In this document: positions 8,283 through 18,862 of the stretch, piece after piece
Layout: each line of letters starts with the position of its first letter
Position numbering within the stretch: the first letter of the stretch is position 1
Source: AP-15 sp035503615
GTDB lineage: Bacteria; Pseudomonadota; Alphaproteobacteria; ATCC43930; CGMCC-115725
Direction of reading: 5' to 3'
DNA: 64,000 bases
Assembly: GCA_035503615.1 (NCBI GenBank)
Contig: DATJTI010000089.1
Span: forward strand, 1 to 64,000
The notes under the pieces: model-generated
What the model was told of the DNA's origin: nothing
The model's database searches: none
What the model saw: the letters and a program-made list of their open reading frames with translations, nothing else
Made by a program: the position numbers and the translations under genes

Positions 8283-8997
8283 CCGCCACCTCCATCTGCC
8301 AAGAAGCCGGTGCACCACCGCGGCAGCGCAGCAGCTCGACCCGCCAGCGTGCCGATCCGACCCCGAGCCACCCTCCCGACCCTCCCCTGCCAGCAAGAGA
8401 AGGAATGGGCGGGGGCTGCGACGGCAGTGCGGTGATCCGCCAGCGTGTCGTCGCGACGTTCGGCAGATTGCGCTCGCGCGCCGCTTCCCTCGCATCGCGC
8501 CAGCGCCGCAGCAGCAGAGCGGTAACACCGGAGCGCTCCGCCGCGAGCTGCAAGCGCCGGCTCGCCACCGCGGCGAGCGTGCCGACTTCACCGACCACCG
8601 CAACGAGACCGGGAGCGCGCAGCCCTTCCTCCATCGCCCACAGGATGTCGGCGTCGCGCGGCACCTCGACCAGCACGAGCCGGGCGGGATCGAGCCCGCA
8701 AGCGGCGAGGCCCGGCCCGTACAGATCGGGCCGCGGCAGACACCACAGCACGATGCCGGCGGCCGCGGCGAGAAGCCGGCCGAGGATGATGGCGGCGAAG
8801 GCGGCGGCGAGCGCGCCGTCTTCCTCGTCGCCGGCCGTTCCCCGAATTTCATGCAAGGCGCCGCGCGCCAGCCCGCCACCCGGCAAGGCCCGGTCGATCG
8901 CGGCAAGTCCGAACGGCGTGGTGCCGTGCATGGCTATGGCCCGCCGTTCGATTCGCCGAACCTGCTCGCGCAACGCTGTCAGCAATTCGCGGGACAT
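8185..8997 (-). CDS. imuA: ImuA, RecA-like SOS mutagenesis accessory protein
   Basis: First gene of the imuA-imuB-dnaE2 cassette. ImuA resembles RecA/SulA and is needed for damage-induced mutagenesis with ImuB and DnaE2. The 270-residue protein shows the family N-terminus (LREQVRRIER), the FGLAAIDRALPGGGLARGALHEI block and the C-terminal ARWRVELLRCRGG segment. About 20 Pro/Gly-rich residues (QPPPIPSLAGRGG region, residues 195-210) look inserted before that segment. The start at 8997 lies 42 bases downstream of a LexA box, consistent with SOS control of the cassette. Confidence 0.9.
   Translation of the reverse strand: MSRELLTALREQVRRIERRAIAMHGTTPFGLAAIDRALPGGGLARGALHEIRGTAGDEEDGALAAAFAAIILGRLLAAAAGIVLWCLPRPDLYGPGLAACGLDPARLVLVEVPRDADILWAMEEGLRAPGLVAVVGEVGTLAAVASRRLQLAAERSGVTALLLRRWRDAREAARERNLPNVATTRWRITALPSQPPPIPSLAGRGGSGGWLGVGSARWRVELLRCRGGAPASWQMEVADATGSLSVVAAMADRPAPPIHAVASENLRRSG
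8368..8415. repeat. Probable palindromic-element insertion in imuA
   Basis: CCCTCCC...CCCTCCCCTGCCAGC...GGGCGGGGG is a GC-rich, imperfect inverted-repeat stretch. It encodes the QPPPIPSLAGRGGSGG run, which interrupts the otherwise conserved C-terminal part of ImuA. It resembles translated hairpin repeats of the CTCCCCTGC type seen in alphaproteobacteria, but the arms are more degenerate than those in dnaE2. Confidence 0.4.
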
Positions 8998-9038
8998 GCC
9001 CGGCAGCCATCCTTGCCGCTATAACCGGGGTTATTACA

Positions 9039-9053
9039 GTTCCCTTTTTGTTC
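9039..9053. promoter_or_regulatory. LexA (SOS) box upstream of imuA
   Basis: GTTC-CCTTTTT-GTTC, an exact match to the alphaproteobacterial LexA operator GTTC-N7-GTTC (read GAAC-N7-GAAC on the imuA strand). It sits 42 bases before the imuA start codon, where LexA would block transcription. It is placed to repress the whole imuA-imuB-dnaE2 operon until DNA damage. Confidence 0.9.
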
Positions 9054-9127
9054 TTAGTTTGCCGGATTGTCAATCCCGGCTTTTGCGGATCCGGGAGCCG
9101 AGCAGCGCCGGTCGCCGCTGCGTCCCT

Positions 9128-10282
9128 TCAACCGGCCCGCGGCAGCCACCGGGCGAGCCGGCGTGCAGCCTCGGCGACCGCCTCGGCAGCGCCGGCCAGC
9201 GACAGGCGAACCCAACCCTTTCCGTGAGCCGGATCAAAGTCGAGCCCCGGGGTGATCGCGACCCCGGTCTCGGCCAGCAGACGGCGGCAGAAATCCACGC
9301 TGTCGCCGGTCACGCTCGATACGTCCGCATAGAGGTAGAAGGCACCCTCGGCCGGCGCGACGCGGGTGAGCCCGGCGACCCTCAGCGTATCGATCATCAA
9401 ATCGCGGTTGGCACGATAGCGCGCGACATGGCCGTCGAGCTCGGCCCGGCAGCCAAATACCGGGATCGCCGCCAGCTGCGACAAGGCCGGCGGCGAGATG
9501 TAAAAATTCTGCGCCAGGCATTCGACCGAGCGCGCGAGATCGGGCGGCGCCAGCATCCAGCCGAGCCGCCAGCCGGTCATGCTGTAATATTTGGAGAACG
9601 AGTTGACGACGACCGCGTCGCGGTCATAGGCGCGCACCGTCGCCGCCGGCGCCTCATAGGTGATACCGTGATAGATCTCGTCCGAGACGAGGCGGATACC
9701 GCGCTCGCGGCACCAGCCGGTGAGCCGCGCCAACTCGGCGGCGGCGATCATCGTGCCGGTCGGGTTGGCCGGGCTGGCGATGACGAGGCCGTCGAGCCGG
9801 CCGGTCGCGGCCAGGAGTTCGGGGGTCGGCTGATAGTGGCTGTTTTCGCCGACCTCGACCAGCACCGGCTCGAGGCCGAGTGCGGCGAGCATGTTGCGAT
9901 AGGCGGGATAGCCGGGGCTCGCCAGCGCCACCCGGTCGCCGGCCTCGAACGCAGCGAGAAACGCCAGCTGGAACGCCGCCGAGGAGCCGGTGGTCACGAC
10001 CACTTCAGCAGGATCGACCGCGACCCCGTATCGTTCGCGATAATGCCCGGCGATCGCCCGGCGCAGCGGTGCGATACCGAGCGCATCGGTATAGCCGATC
10101 GGCGCCTCGTTGAGGGCACGCCGTGCCGCCTCGCGCACCGCTGCGGGTGCCTGCGTGCCAGGCTGGCCGATTTCGAGATGGATCACGTCGGCGCCAGTGG
10201 CCTCGCGCTCGTTGGCAGCGCGCAGCACATCCATCGCGATAAAGGGCGGCACCAACCCGCGCCGGGACGCACGCAAGCTCAT
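9128..10282 (-). CDS. PLP-dependent aminotransferase, class I/II
   Basis: Fold-type I aminotransferase of the aspartate aminotransferase superfamily, 384 residues. Visible signature features: the N-terminal IHLEIGQPGTQAP segment, the SPANPTGT motif, the SDEIYHGI Asp that contacts the PLP pyridine nitrogen, and the PLP-binding lysine in NSFSKYYSMTGWRLGW. The sequence resembles the MalY/AlaA-type aminotransferases of alphaproteobacteria, and the substrate cannot be named. The ATG at 10282 is preferred because GGAGAGGGG precedes it; an in-frame GTG lies at 10300. It is divergent from the FMN reductase gene, with about 140 bases between start codons that must carry both promoters. Confidence 0.9.
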   Translation of the reverse strand: MSLRASRRGLVPPFIAMDVLRAANEREATGADVIHLEIGQPGTQAPAAVREAARRALNEAPIGYTDALGIAPLRRAIAGHYRERYGVAVDPAEVVVTTGSSAAFQLAFLAAFEAGDRVALASPGYPAYRNMLAALGLEPVLVEVGENSHYQPTPELLAATGRLDGLVIASPANPTGTMIAAAELARLTGWCRERGIRLVSDEIYHGITYEAPAATVRAYDRDAVVVNSFSKYYSMTGWRLGWMLAPPDLARSVECLAQNFYISPPALSQLAAIPVFGCRAELDGHVARYRANRDLMIDTLRVAGLTRVAPAEGAFYLYADVSSVTGDSVDFCRRLLAETGVAITPGLDFDPAHGKGWVRLSLAGAAEAVAEAARRLARWLPRAG

Positions 10283-10421
10283 CCCCGCACCCCTCTCCAC
10301 ATGGCCATGTTCGCGTCTGCGGGCCGTGCCTCGACCCAGTACGCGCGCGACGAGGTTGCCATCCGCGAGCGGCTTTGGCTATGACGAGCCGCCCTTCGTC
10401 CTCCCGAGGAAATCCCGGACA

Positions 10422-10994
10422 ATGACCGAGAAGCGGCACCTGATCGCCATGTCGGGCAGTCTGCGCGCCGGCTCCTACTCGAATGCCGTGCTGGAAACCC
10501 TGCGCGATACGTTCGCCGACCGCGCCGCGCTGACGATCTGGGACCTGGCGTCGATCCCCGCCTACAACCAGGATTTCGAGGGTGACAAGCGCCCGGCGCC
10601 GGTCAAGGCGCTGCTGGCGGCGATCGACGCCGCTGATGGTGTCGTGCTGTGCGCGCCCGAATTCAACCACAGCATCCCGGGCGTGTTGAAGAACGCGCTC
10701 GACTGGGCGTCGCGCCCGGCCTTTGCCTCGGTCATGGCCTCGAAGCCGGTGGCGATCATGGCAATCTCGCGCGGGCCGCTGGGCGGCGCGCGCTGCCTCG
10801 AGCATCTGCGGGTGACACTCGCCTCGATGCTGGCGCGGGTAGTGCTGGCGCGCGAGGTCATCATCACCGCCACCGCCGACAAGATCCGCGACGGCAGGTT
10901 CGTCGACGAGACCTCGCTCGGCTTTGCCTGCGCCGCGATCGAGGCATTGCTGCGCGAAATCGCCATATGGCGGCGCGTCGACAACGCCCGCTAG
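10422..10994 (+). CDS. NAD(P)H-dependent FMN reductase family protein
   Basis: Flavodoxin-fold flavin reductase of the SsuE/ChrR-like family, 190 residues, cytoplasmic. Evidence: the phosphate-binding loop GSLRAGSYSNAVL near the N-terminus, the APEFNHSIPGVLKNALDW motif and the KPVAIMAISRGPLGGAR region. These enzymes reduce FMN, quinones or chromate with NAD(P)H. The ATG at 10422 is supported by GAGGA at 10406-10410; the frame is open further upstream into the divergent aminotransferase promoter but lacks family similarity there. Confidence 0.88.
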   Translation: MTEKRHLIAMSGSLRAGSYSNAVLETLRDTFADRAALTIWDLASIPAYNQDFEGDKRPAPVKALLAAIDAADGVVLCAPEFNHSIPGVLKNALDWASRPAFASVMASKPVAIMAISRGPLGGARCLEHLRVTLASMLARVVLAREVIITATADKIRDGRFVDETSLGFACAAIEALLREIAIWRRVDNAR

Positions 10995-11112
10995 AATTGC
11001 GCACGGCACCTGATCCGACGGCGTTGGCGCGGCACGTTCGATAGCCATATAGGCGGTGACCCGTCGCTTATCGGGCTGGCGGATCATCTTGCGATAATGC
11101 GTAGCCGGAGTG

Positions 11113-12711
<1,599 letters not shown>

Positions 12712-12747
12712 CGCGACCACCCGGGTCCCGCTCCCCGCGGATGCACA

Positions 12748-14157
12748 TTACGCCATGGCCGAGGCGGTCTCGGTCACGGTCTCGAGCTGGCCAACGGTTT
12801 CCCGACCAAAGATCAGCGGGACAAGGGCGCCGACCGAGACGACGACGAGAATCGTCCCGAAGAAGACCGTCGGCGAACCGACATGCGGCTCCATCAGAAA
12901 CGGCGCCAGCACCGCCGAAAAGATCCGGCCGACCGATTCGCCAAAGATGTGCCCGCGCCCGCGCAGCGCCGTTGGAAATTGCTCGGACAAGTAGACGCGG
13001 AACGCGGTGGCGCCCGACAGCGCGGTGAACCCGGTGATCAGCGCGCCGCTGACCATCACCGGCGTCGCATAGGGCCCGGCACGGTGCGCCAGCATCATCA
13101 GCAGCACCCCGGGGATCGCACCGGCAAGGGCATAAAAAATGGTCCAGCGCCGGCCGATGACCTCCATCAGAAAGCCGGTGAAACCCTTCCCCGGGATGCT
13201 CGCGGTGAACACCAGGCTTGCGACTCCAAAGCTCGTGGCGACGGTGCCGCCCTGATCGACGAGCGCCTTTGGCAGCAGCACGGAGATCAGAAAAAAGGCG
13301 CTGCCGGCGAACACGTAGCTGGAGATCCCGACGAGCGTCCAGCGCAGCTGGCCGCGCGCCCACAATGCGCGATAGGGCGGCAGCGGCTCGGGCGCCCGTT
13401 CGAGGCTTTGGCCGAGCGCTTCGAGGCTGAGCGCCGGCACCCGGTTGCCGGCTCGCCGGATAATGCGATTGACGGCGGCGACCGCAGTCTCGGCCCGGCC
13501 CCGACGGAGATACCAGCGCGGGCTCTCCGGAATCAGGAGCCAGATCATTGCCGGCACGACAAAAAAGGAGACACCGCCGGGTAGCGCCATCCAGCGGAAC
13601 GCGTTCGCATTATGAGCGAGCACCACGCCGACCAGCGGCAACACGGTGAATGCAGCGGCGAGCGACATTTCGTAGATCGCACCATAAGTGCGCCGGTGCT
13701 GCGCCGGCATCAGCTCGGCGGCGATCGGAAACGGTGCCGAAACGGCGAAGCCGCCGGCCAGTCCGGTCAACAGGCGCAGGCCGATCAGCTGCGGACCGGT
13801 CGCCACCAGCGGGATCAGCAGCGTGAAGAATGTGATGCCGGCGGTGCCGACTATCATGATCGTCTTGCGGCTGAAATGGTCGGAGATCGTCGAGGCGATA
13901 AACCCGCCGACGACAATCATCATCGTCGAGGCGACCGCGAGAAAGCGGATCTCGGCGGGTGTCATATGCAGCGGCTGCTTGGCCAGCACCAGCAGCGCAC
14001 CCGTCATGACGAGGTCATAGCCGTCGACAAAACCGACGAGCCCAAGGACGACAATGACCATCAGGTGATATGGGCTGAACGGGATGCTGTCGAGCTTGCG
14101 ACCGAGCACAAAGCTGGCCGGCGGTGCCGAGCGCGCGACGGAACGGAGGTCTGTCAT
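12748..14157 (-). CDS. MFS transporter, sugar-porter-like (paralogue 1)
   Basis: A 469-residue inner-membrane carrier with about 12 hydrophobic helices. It has the MFS signature loop between helices 2 and 3 (TISDHFSRKTIM), an acidic GFVDGYDL in helix 1 and the PESPRWYLRRGR motif after helix 6, typical of the sugar porter/AAHS-like subgroup. The C-terminal half repeats the MEVIGRRWTIF loop. It is closely similar along its length to the gene just upstream on the same strand, so the pair is a tandem duplication. Substrate unknown; organic acids or aromatic acids are as plausible as sugars. Confidence 0.85.
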   Translation of the reverse strand: MTDLRSVARSAPPASFVLGRKLDSIPFSPYHLMVIVVLGLVGFVDGYDLVMTGALLVLAKQPLHMTPAEIRFLAVASTMMIVVGGFIASTISDHFSRKTIMIVGTAGITFFTLLIPLVATGPQLIGLRLLTGLAGGFAVSAPFPIAAELMPAQHRRTYGAIYEMSLAAAFTVLPLVGVVLAHNANAFRWMALPGGVSFFVVPAMIWLLIPESPRWYLRRGRAETAVAAVNRIIRRAGNRVPALSLEALGQSLERAPEPLPPYRALWARGQLRWTLVGISSYVFAGSAFFLISVLLPKALVDQGGTVATSFGVASLVFTASIPGKGFTGFLMEVIGRRWTIFYALAGAIPGVLLMMLAHRAGPYATPVMVSGALITGFTALSGATAFRVYLSEQFPTALRGRGHIFGESVGRIFSAVLAPFLMEPHVGSPTVFFGTILVVVSVGALVPLIFGRETVGQLETVTETASAMA

Positions 14158-14380
14158 GCTGATCTTCCCAGGCTGATTGAACCCGGCGGCGTGCCGCGGC
14201 CGAAACGGGCCGGCGCTTCACGGTCATGGATCGGCGGTGCTCCGGCTACGTCGTTCTCGGGCTCTGCCGAAGCCCCGCCGCTGCGGCCGGCCGAGAGCGC
14301 TGCCGGTTCGCGCGTTGCCCTTGTTCAGTTTGGCGGGCGGAGTCCCGCACTCCAGTCTTTGCCGCGGCGGACTGGCCCGA

Positions 14381-15793
14381 TCAGGCCAGCGCCGGCCCGG
14401 TTTCGGACACGGTTTCGAGTTGACCGATCGTCTCCTTGCCGAACAGCACCGGAATAAGGGCGCCGACCGCCACCACGACGAGGATCGTTCCGAAGAAGAT
14501 CGACGCCGAAGCGGTGTACGGCGTCATCAGAAACGGCGCTATACCGCCGGCGAACAGGCGAGCGAACGATTCGCCGAAGATGTGGCCGCGACCACGCAGC
14601 GCCGTCGGAAACTGCTCGGAAAGATAAACACGGCAAGCGGTGAAGGCCGACAGCACGGTAAAGCCGGTAATCAATCCGCCGGCGACCAGCACGATTGTCG
14701 CATACTGGCCAGTTCGGTGCGCCATCAGCATCAGGAAGATGCCGGGCAGCGACCCGGCGAGCGCATAGAAGATGGTCCAGCGCCGCCCGATGATCTCCAT
14801 CAGAAAGCCGGTGAAGGCCTTGCCCGGGATGCTGGCGAAATAGACCAGCGAGGTCAAACCGAAAGCCGCCGCGGGCAGCAGCGCGTGCTGGTCGACCAGC
14901 GCCTTTGGCAGCAGCACCGAAATCAGAAAATAAGCGGTCCCCGCGAACATTCCGGCCAGAATACCGACTGCGGTCCAGCGTATCTGGCCGCGGGCGAACA
15001 AGGCCCAATAAGGCGGCAGCTGCTCGGGCCGGGTATGGTCGTTATCGCCGAGGGCTTCGACATTCAACGGCGCCACGCGGCTGCCCGATCGCTTGATGAT
15101 CAGGTTGACGAGATTGACCGCGATCTCAGGCCGCCCCTTGCGCAGATACCAGCGCGGGCTTTCGGGGAGGGCAAAATAGACGATCACCGGAACGACGGCC
15201 AGCGCCAGCCCGCCGGGCAGCGCCAGATACCGGAACGCGTCGGGGTTGCCGGCGAGCAGGCCGGCGATGAACGGCACCACGGTGAACGAGGTCGCCAGCG
15301 CCATCTCGTAGACGGCGCCATAGGTGCGCCGGTGCTGTGCCGGCATCAGCTCGGCCGCGATCGGAAACGCCGCCGAAACCACCCCGCCGGCGCCGATGCC
15401 GGTCAGGAGGCGCAGGATGATCAGCTGCTCGGCGGTTTGCACCAGCGGGATCAGCAACGTCAGAAACGTCGTTGCTATCACGCCGATCAGCACGATGCTT
15501 TTGCGGCTCAGATGATCCGAGATCGCCGAAAAAAAGAAGCCGCCGAGACACAGCATGAAAGTCGGGCCGGCCGCGAGCCAGCGGATGTCGGTCTCAGTCA
15601 GGTGCAACGGCTTTTTGGCCAGCACCAGGAGCGAGCCGGTCATCACGAGGTCGTAGCCTTCGATGAACCCGACGAGCGCCAGGACCGCAATGATCAATAC
15701 ATGGTAGCCGCTGAACGGAATGCTGTCCAGCTTGCGTCCGAGGATCGAGCCAGCCTCGGTCACGGATCGGACCATCGATCGGATTTCTGCCAT
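14381..15793 (-). CDS. MFS transporter, sugar-porter-like (paralogue 2)
   Basis: A 470-residue MFS carrier, paralogous to the downstream gene (shared GRKLDSIPF N-terminus, GYDLVMTG helix 1, LPPYWALFARGQ central loop and RGRGHIFGES region). The ATG at 15793 is chosen because GGGAG lies about 7 bases upstream; an upstream in-frame start at 15841 has no such site. About 220 bases separate it from paralogue 1, so the two may be co-transcribed. The 269 bases upstream of it (15794-16062) show no gene and presumably hold its promoter. Confidence 0.85.
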   Translation of the reverse strand: MAEIRSMVRSVTEAGSILGRKLDSIPFSGYHVLIIAVLALVGFIEGYDLVMTGSLLVLAKKPLHLTETDIRWLAAGPTFMLCLGGFFFSAISDHLSRKSIVLIGVIATTFLTLLIPLVQTAEQLIILRLLTGIGAGGVVSAAFPIAAELMPAQHRRTYGAVYEMALATSFTVVPFIAGLLAGNPDAFRYLALPGGLALAVVPVIVYFALPESPRWYLRKGRPEIAVNLVNLIIKRSGSRVAPLNVEALGDNDHTRPEQLPPYWALFARGQIRWTAVGILAGMFAGTAYFLISVLLPKALVDQHALLPAAAFGLTSLVYFASIPGKAFTGFLMEIIGRRWTIFYALAGSLPGIFLMLMAHRTGQYATIVLVAGGLITGFTVLSAFTACRVYLSEQFPTALRGRGHIFGESFARLFAGGIAPFLMTPYTASASIFFGTILVVVAVGALIPVLFGKETIGQLETVSETGPALA

Positions 15794-16062
15794 AAACGAT
15801 CTCCCAGATGATCGGATCTGGAGGACCATGCGAGAGCACAAACCCAGCGCCCTGACTGTTGGTGTCAGCTTCTTGTCTTTGATTGCGCCGTCAAATCACT
15901 CGATGCGCGCCGACATACCCCGCTGAATTTGGCAGCTCCGCAAGATGCCGCCCGATCGACGTATTGTTCCTGTTCGAACGAGGCGGCGTTTCCTTTGCTC
16001 GCTTCGCCGGCCCGGCTCCGGACCATAAATCAACGCTATCCCAGCCGCGACAGATTGTCATC

Positions 16063-17280
16063 TCACAAAAACGTGCCCTGATCTCCACCAGGCGCGCCGG
16101 CCGCCGGTTTGCGCAGTAGAAACTCTCGGCCGGCTTTGACCATCGGTTTGCCGTCATAGGCGATGATGTCGGCCGTGGCGTAGGTCTCGCTCCACAATTC
16201 CGGCAGGTAGGAGCCGGTGCCGACCACATCGAGCGGCGCGTTGGCGAGCGCCATCATCCGGCATTTGGCCGGGCCAAAGCCGGAGCTGCCGACGATCCTG
16301 ATACCACCGAGACCGGCCGCGTCGAGCGCCTGGCGCAAATGCCAGATCGCCGCCGCCGAGACGCCGGTGCCGACCAGATGGCGCAATTCCTCCTCGGTGC
16401 GATAGCCGCGGATCGCTTGCGGCGCATGGCGCTCGATGACCGCGTAGGAACGCGCCGGGTCGAGCCCCTCGCAATAACGGCTGCCGGGGGTGTCGATGCG
16501 CACCGCCAGCAGGCCGGCGGCGGCGAGATCGGGAAAGCGGCGGCCGACCGCGACCGCATCGGTGGTCTCATGACCGAAATAGTCGATCAGCACGGTCAGC
16601 GGCTCGTCGGGAAAGGTCTCGCGGAACATCTCGGCGGCGCGCACGGTCGAGCCGGCATAGCCGATCAGCGCGTGCGGCATCGTTCCTGCGCCCTTCTCCT
16701 GGCCGAAGAAATGCGCCGTCGCATCCGTAGCGCAGCCGACAAAGCCGACCGCACCCACTTCGCGCCGTGCCGCGGCCGAGCCGACCGCGGCGGCATAAGC
16801 CATCATCTCGGCCATCTCGGCGCCGGCGCAATGCCGCGCGTCCATCGCCAGGAACGCGACTTTCGGCAGATCAGCGCACATCGCATAGGCGTTGTAGGCG
16901 GCGACACAGGCCGGACCGAGCTTTTGCAGCAGCACGGTTTCGAGATCGACCAGATGGTAGAGCGGACCGGTCACATAAAAGATCGGCTCGCCGGCACCGA
17001 CCAGCGCGCCCTCCGGGTAGTGAAGCTCGATGGCGAAACTGGTGCCGCGTTCGGTTGCGGTGCTTTCGAGCAGCCCGAGCGCGAAGCGGGGCGTGCTGAT
17101 CACCGGGCGGCGCAGAAAAACCGCATAAGTCGCCGGGCGATCGCCGAACCGGCCGACGATCGCCTTCGACTTCACGAAATAGCTGTCGGTGCGCGCCGCC
17201 AGCGATAGCGACCCATCGGCAGAGGAGCCGGGTCCGCAGCCCGGATCGGACTTGGACCCGGACCCATGGGCCGCCGCCAT
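16063..17280 (-). CDS. pncB: Nicotinate phosphoribosyltransferase
   Basis: Converts nicotinate and PRPP to nicotinate mononucleotide in the NAD salvage (Preiss-Handler) pathway. The family N-terminus LAARTDSYFVKSKAIVGRFGD begins near residue 27; the central TVLIDYFGHETTDAV and the PRPP/product-binding GIRIVGSSGFG region near residue 345 are present. The first 26 residues are a Gly/Ser/Asp-rich extension not normally seen; a GTG or TTG start nearer residue 25 is possible. It begins 10 bases after the DAHP synthase stop on the same strand, so it is probably co-transcribed with that gene and subject to the same attenuator. Confidence 0.88.
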   Translation of the reverse strand: MAAAHGSGSKSDPGCGPGSSADGSLSLAARTDSYFVKSKAIVGRFGDRPATYAVFLRRPVISTPRFALGLLESTATERGTSFAIELHYPEGALVGAGEPIFYVTGPLYHLVDLETVLLQKLGPACVAAYNAYAMCADLPKVAFLAMDARHCAGAEMAEMMAYAAAVGSAAARREVGAVGFVGCATDATAHFFGQEKGAGTMPHALIGYAGSTVRAAEMFRETFPDEPLTVLIDYFGHETTDAVAVGRRFPDLAAAGLLAVRIDTPGSRYCEGLDPARSYAVIERHAPQAIRGYRTEEELRHLVGTGVSAAAIWHLRQALDAAGLGGIRIVGSSGFGPAKCRMMALANAPLDVVGTGSYLPELWSETYATADIIAYDGKPMVKAGREFLLRKPAAGAPGGDQGTFL

Positions 17281-17290
17281 CGGCGCCCCC

Positions 17291-18685
17291 TTAAGAAGCG
17301 GCGGCGAGAAGCGGCCTATCGTGAAAGCCGTTGCCGTGGCGCGCGCGCTTCAGCGCATCGGCGATCTCGAAAGCGAGCTCGAGCGCCTGGGTGGCGTTGA
17401 GCCGCGGATCGCAATGCGTCAGATAGCGGTTGGCCAAGTCCGCCTCGCGGATCGCCTGCGCACCGCCGATGCACTCGGTCACATCCTGCCCGGTCAGCTC
17501 GCAATGAATCCCGCCGGCGTGAGTGCCCTCGGCTTGATGGATTGCGAAGGCGGCCTGGACCTCGGCAAGAATGCGGCCGAACGGGCGTGTGTTGTAACCG
17601 TTGCTCAGCGTGATCCGATTGCCGTGCATCGGATCGATGCACCAGACCACTTCGCGCCCCTCGCGTTTGAGGGCACGCAGCAACGGCGGCAGCTTCTCTT
17701 CGACCTGGTCGGAGCCCATCCGCGTGATCAGCGTCAACCGTCCCGCCTCGTTCTCGGGGTTGAGCCGGTCGACCAGGCGCAGCAGATCGTCGGTTTCGAG
17801 CGTCGGTCCGCATTTCATGCCGATCGGGTTTTTGATCCCGCGCATGAATTCGACATGGGCACCGTCGAGCTGGCGGGTGCGGTCGCCGATCCACACCAGA
17901 TGGGCCGAACAGTCGTACCAATCGCCAGTGGTCGAATCGACCCGCGTCAGCGCCTCTTCGTAGGCGAGGAACAGCCCTTCGTGCGAGGTATACAGCTCGG
18001 TTTCGCGGATCTGCGGCGTGGTTTCCGAATCGAGCCCGCATGCCGCCATAAAATCGAGCGTCTCGGTCAACCGGTCGGCAAGCGCGCGGTAGCGCTCGCC
18101 CTGCGGCGAATCGGCAACAAAATCCTGGTTCCACGCATGCACCCGGTGCAGATCGGCATAGCCGCCCTGGGCGAAGGCGCGTAGCAGGTTCAGCGTCGCC
18201 GCCGACTGGCTGTAGGCCTGGATCATGCGCTGCGGATCGGGCTCGCGCGCCTTTTCGTCGAAATCGAGGCTGTTGATGATGTCGCCACGGTAGGACGGCA
18301 ACGTCGTCCCATTGCGGGTCTCGGTGTCCGACGAGCGCGGCTTGGCGAACTGGCCGGCAAGCCGGCCGAGCTTGACCACCGGCAGGCCGCCCCCAAAGGT
18401 CAGCACCACCGCCATCTGCAACAGCACCTTGAACATGTCGCGGATATTGTTCGGGTGGAACTCGGCAAAGCTCTCGGCGCAATCACCACCCTGCAACAGA
18501 AAGGCCTTGCCGCCGGCCACCGCGGCCAGCCGTTCCTTCAGCCGGCGCGCCTCGCCAGCAAACACCAGCGGCGGAAAATTCTTTAGCGTTTCCTCGACCC
18601 GGGCGAGCCCGCTGTCGTCGGCATAACCCGGCACCTGCCGGATCGGCAAACCGCGCCAGCTCCGCGGCGACCATGTCGCGGTCAT
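17291..18685 (-). CDS. Class II 3-deoxy-7-phosphoheptulonate (DAHP) synthase
   Basis: First committed step of the shikimate pathway: phosphoenolpyruvate plus erythrose-4-phosphate. The 464 residues belong to the class II (plant/Mycobacterium-type) family, with GGDCAESFAEF near residue 67, IGDRTRQLDGAHVEFMRGI, the KCGPT motif, CIDPMHGN and the HAGGIHCELTGQDVTECIGG block. The ATG at 18685 is preceded by GGAGGGATC; the frame continues upstream into the leader without family similarity. Expression is probably controlled by the attenuator at 18808-18940. Pairing with pncB just downstream is unusual. Confidence 0.95.
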   Translation of the reverse strand: MTATWSPRSWRGLPIRQVPGYADDSGLARVEETLKNFPPLVFAGEARRLKERLAAVAGGKAFLLQGGDCAESFAEFHPNNIRDMFKVLLQMAVVLTFGGGLPVVKLGRLAGQFAKPRSSDTETRNGTTLPSYRGDIINSLDFDEKAREPDPQRMIQAYSQSAATLNLLRAFAQGGYADLHRVHAWNQDFVADSPQGERYRALADRLTETLDFMAACGLDSETTPQIRETELYTSHEGLFLAYEEALTRVDSTTGDWYDCSAHLVWIGDRTRQLDGAHVEFMRGIKNPIGMKCGPTLETDDLLRLVDRLNPENEAGRLTLITRMGSDQVEEKLPPLLRALKREGREVVWCIDPMHGNRITLSNGYNTRPFGRILAEVQAAFAIHQAEGTHAGGIHCELTGQDVTECIGGAQAIREADLANRYLTHCDPRLNATQALELAFEIADALKRARHGNGFHDRPLLAAAS

Positions 18686-18807
18686 CTCACGATCCCTCCA
18701 AATTGTCGCATCGCCGCATGGCGGGGTGTCGGTCGTCGTTTCATGCTTCACCTCCTGGGGTTGGAGGCCGCTCCACGATCGGCGACGTTCGGATCAAGAA
18801 AAGCCTG

Positions 18808-18838
18808 AAAAACGAAAGCCGCCTCGGCAGGGCGGCTT
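18808..18838 (-). terminator. Attenuator terminator before the DAHP synthase gene
   Basis: On the minus strand, AAGCCGCC-ctgccga-GGCGGCTT followed by TTCG and a run of five T. It is an intrinsic terminator in the 5' leader, about 120 bases before the start codon. Its 5' arm GCCGCC (18831-18836) can instead pair with GGCGGC (18867-18872) at the end of the leader peptide reading frame, giving an antiterminator. Confidence 0.85.
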
Positions 18839-18862
18839 CGGGAACAGCGCAGACGCGCGATC

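Noticed and set aside
8998..9127. tRNA or small RNA gene in the gap upstream of imuA
   Set aside because: No cloverleaf-like pairing; the region is explained by the LexA box and promoter.
14177..15811. Long plus-strand open frame of 544 codons opposite the MFS genes
   Set aside because: It is the antisense shadow of two well-recognised MFS transporters; its protein is His/Gln/Arg-rich without any family motif.
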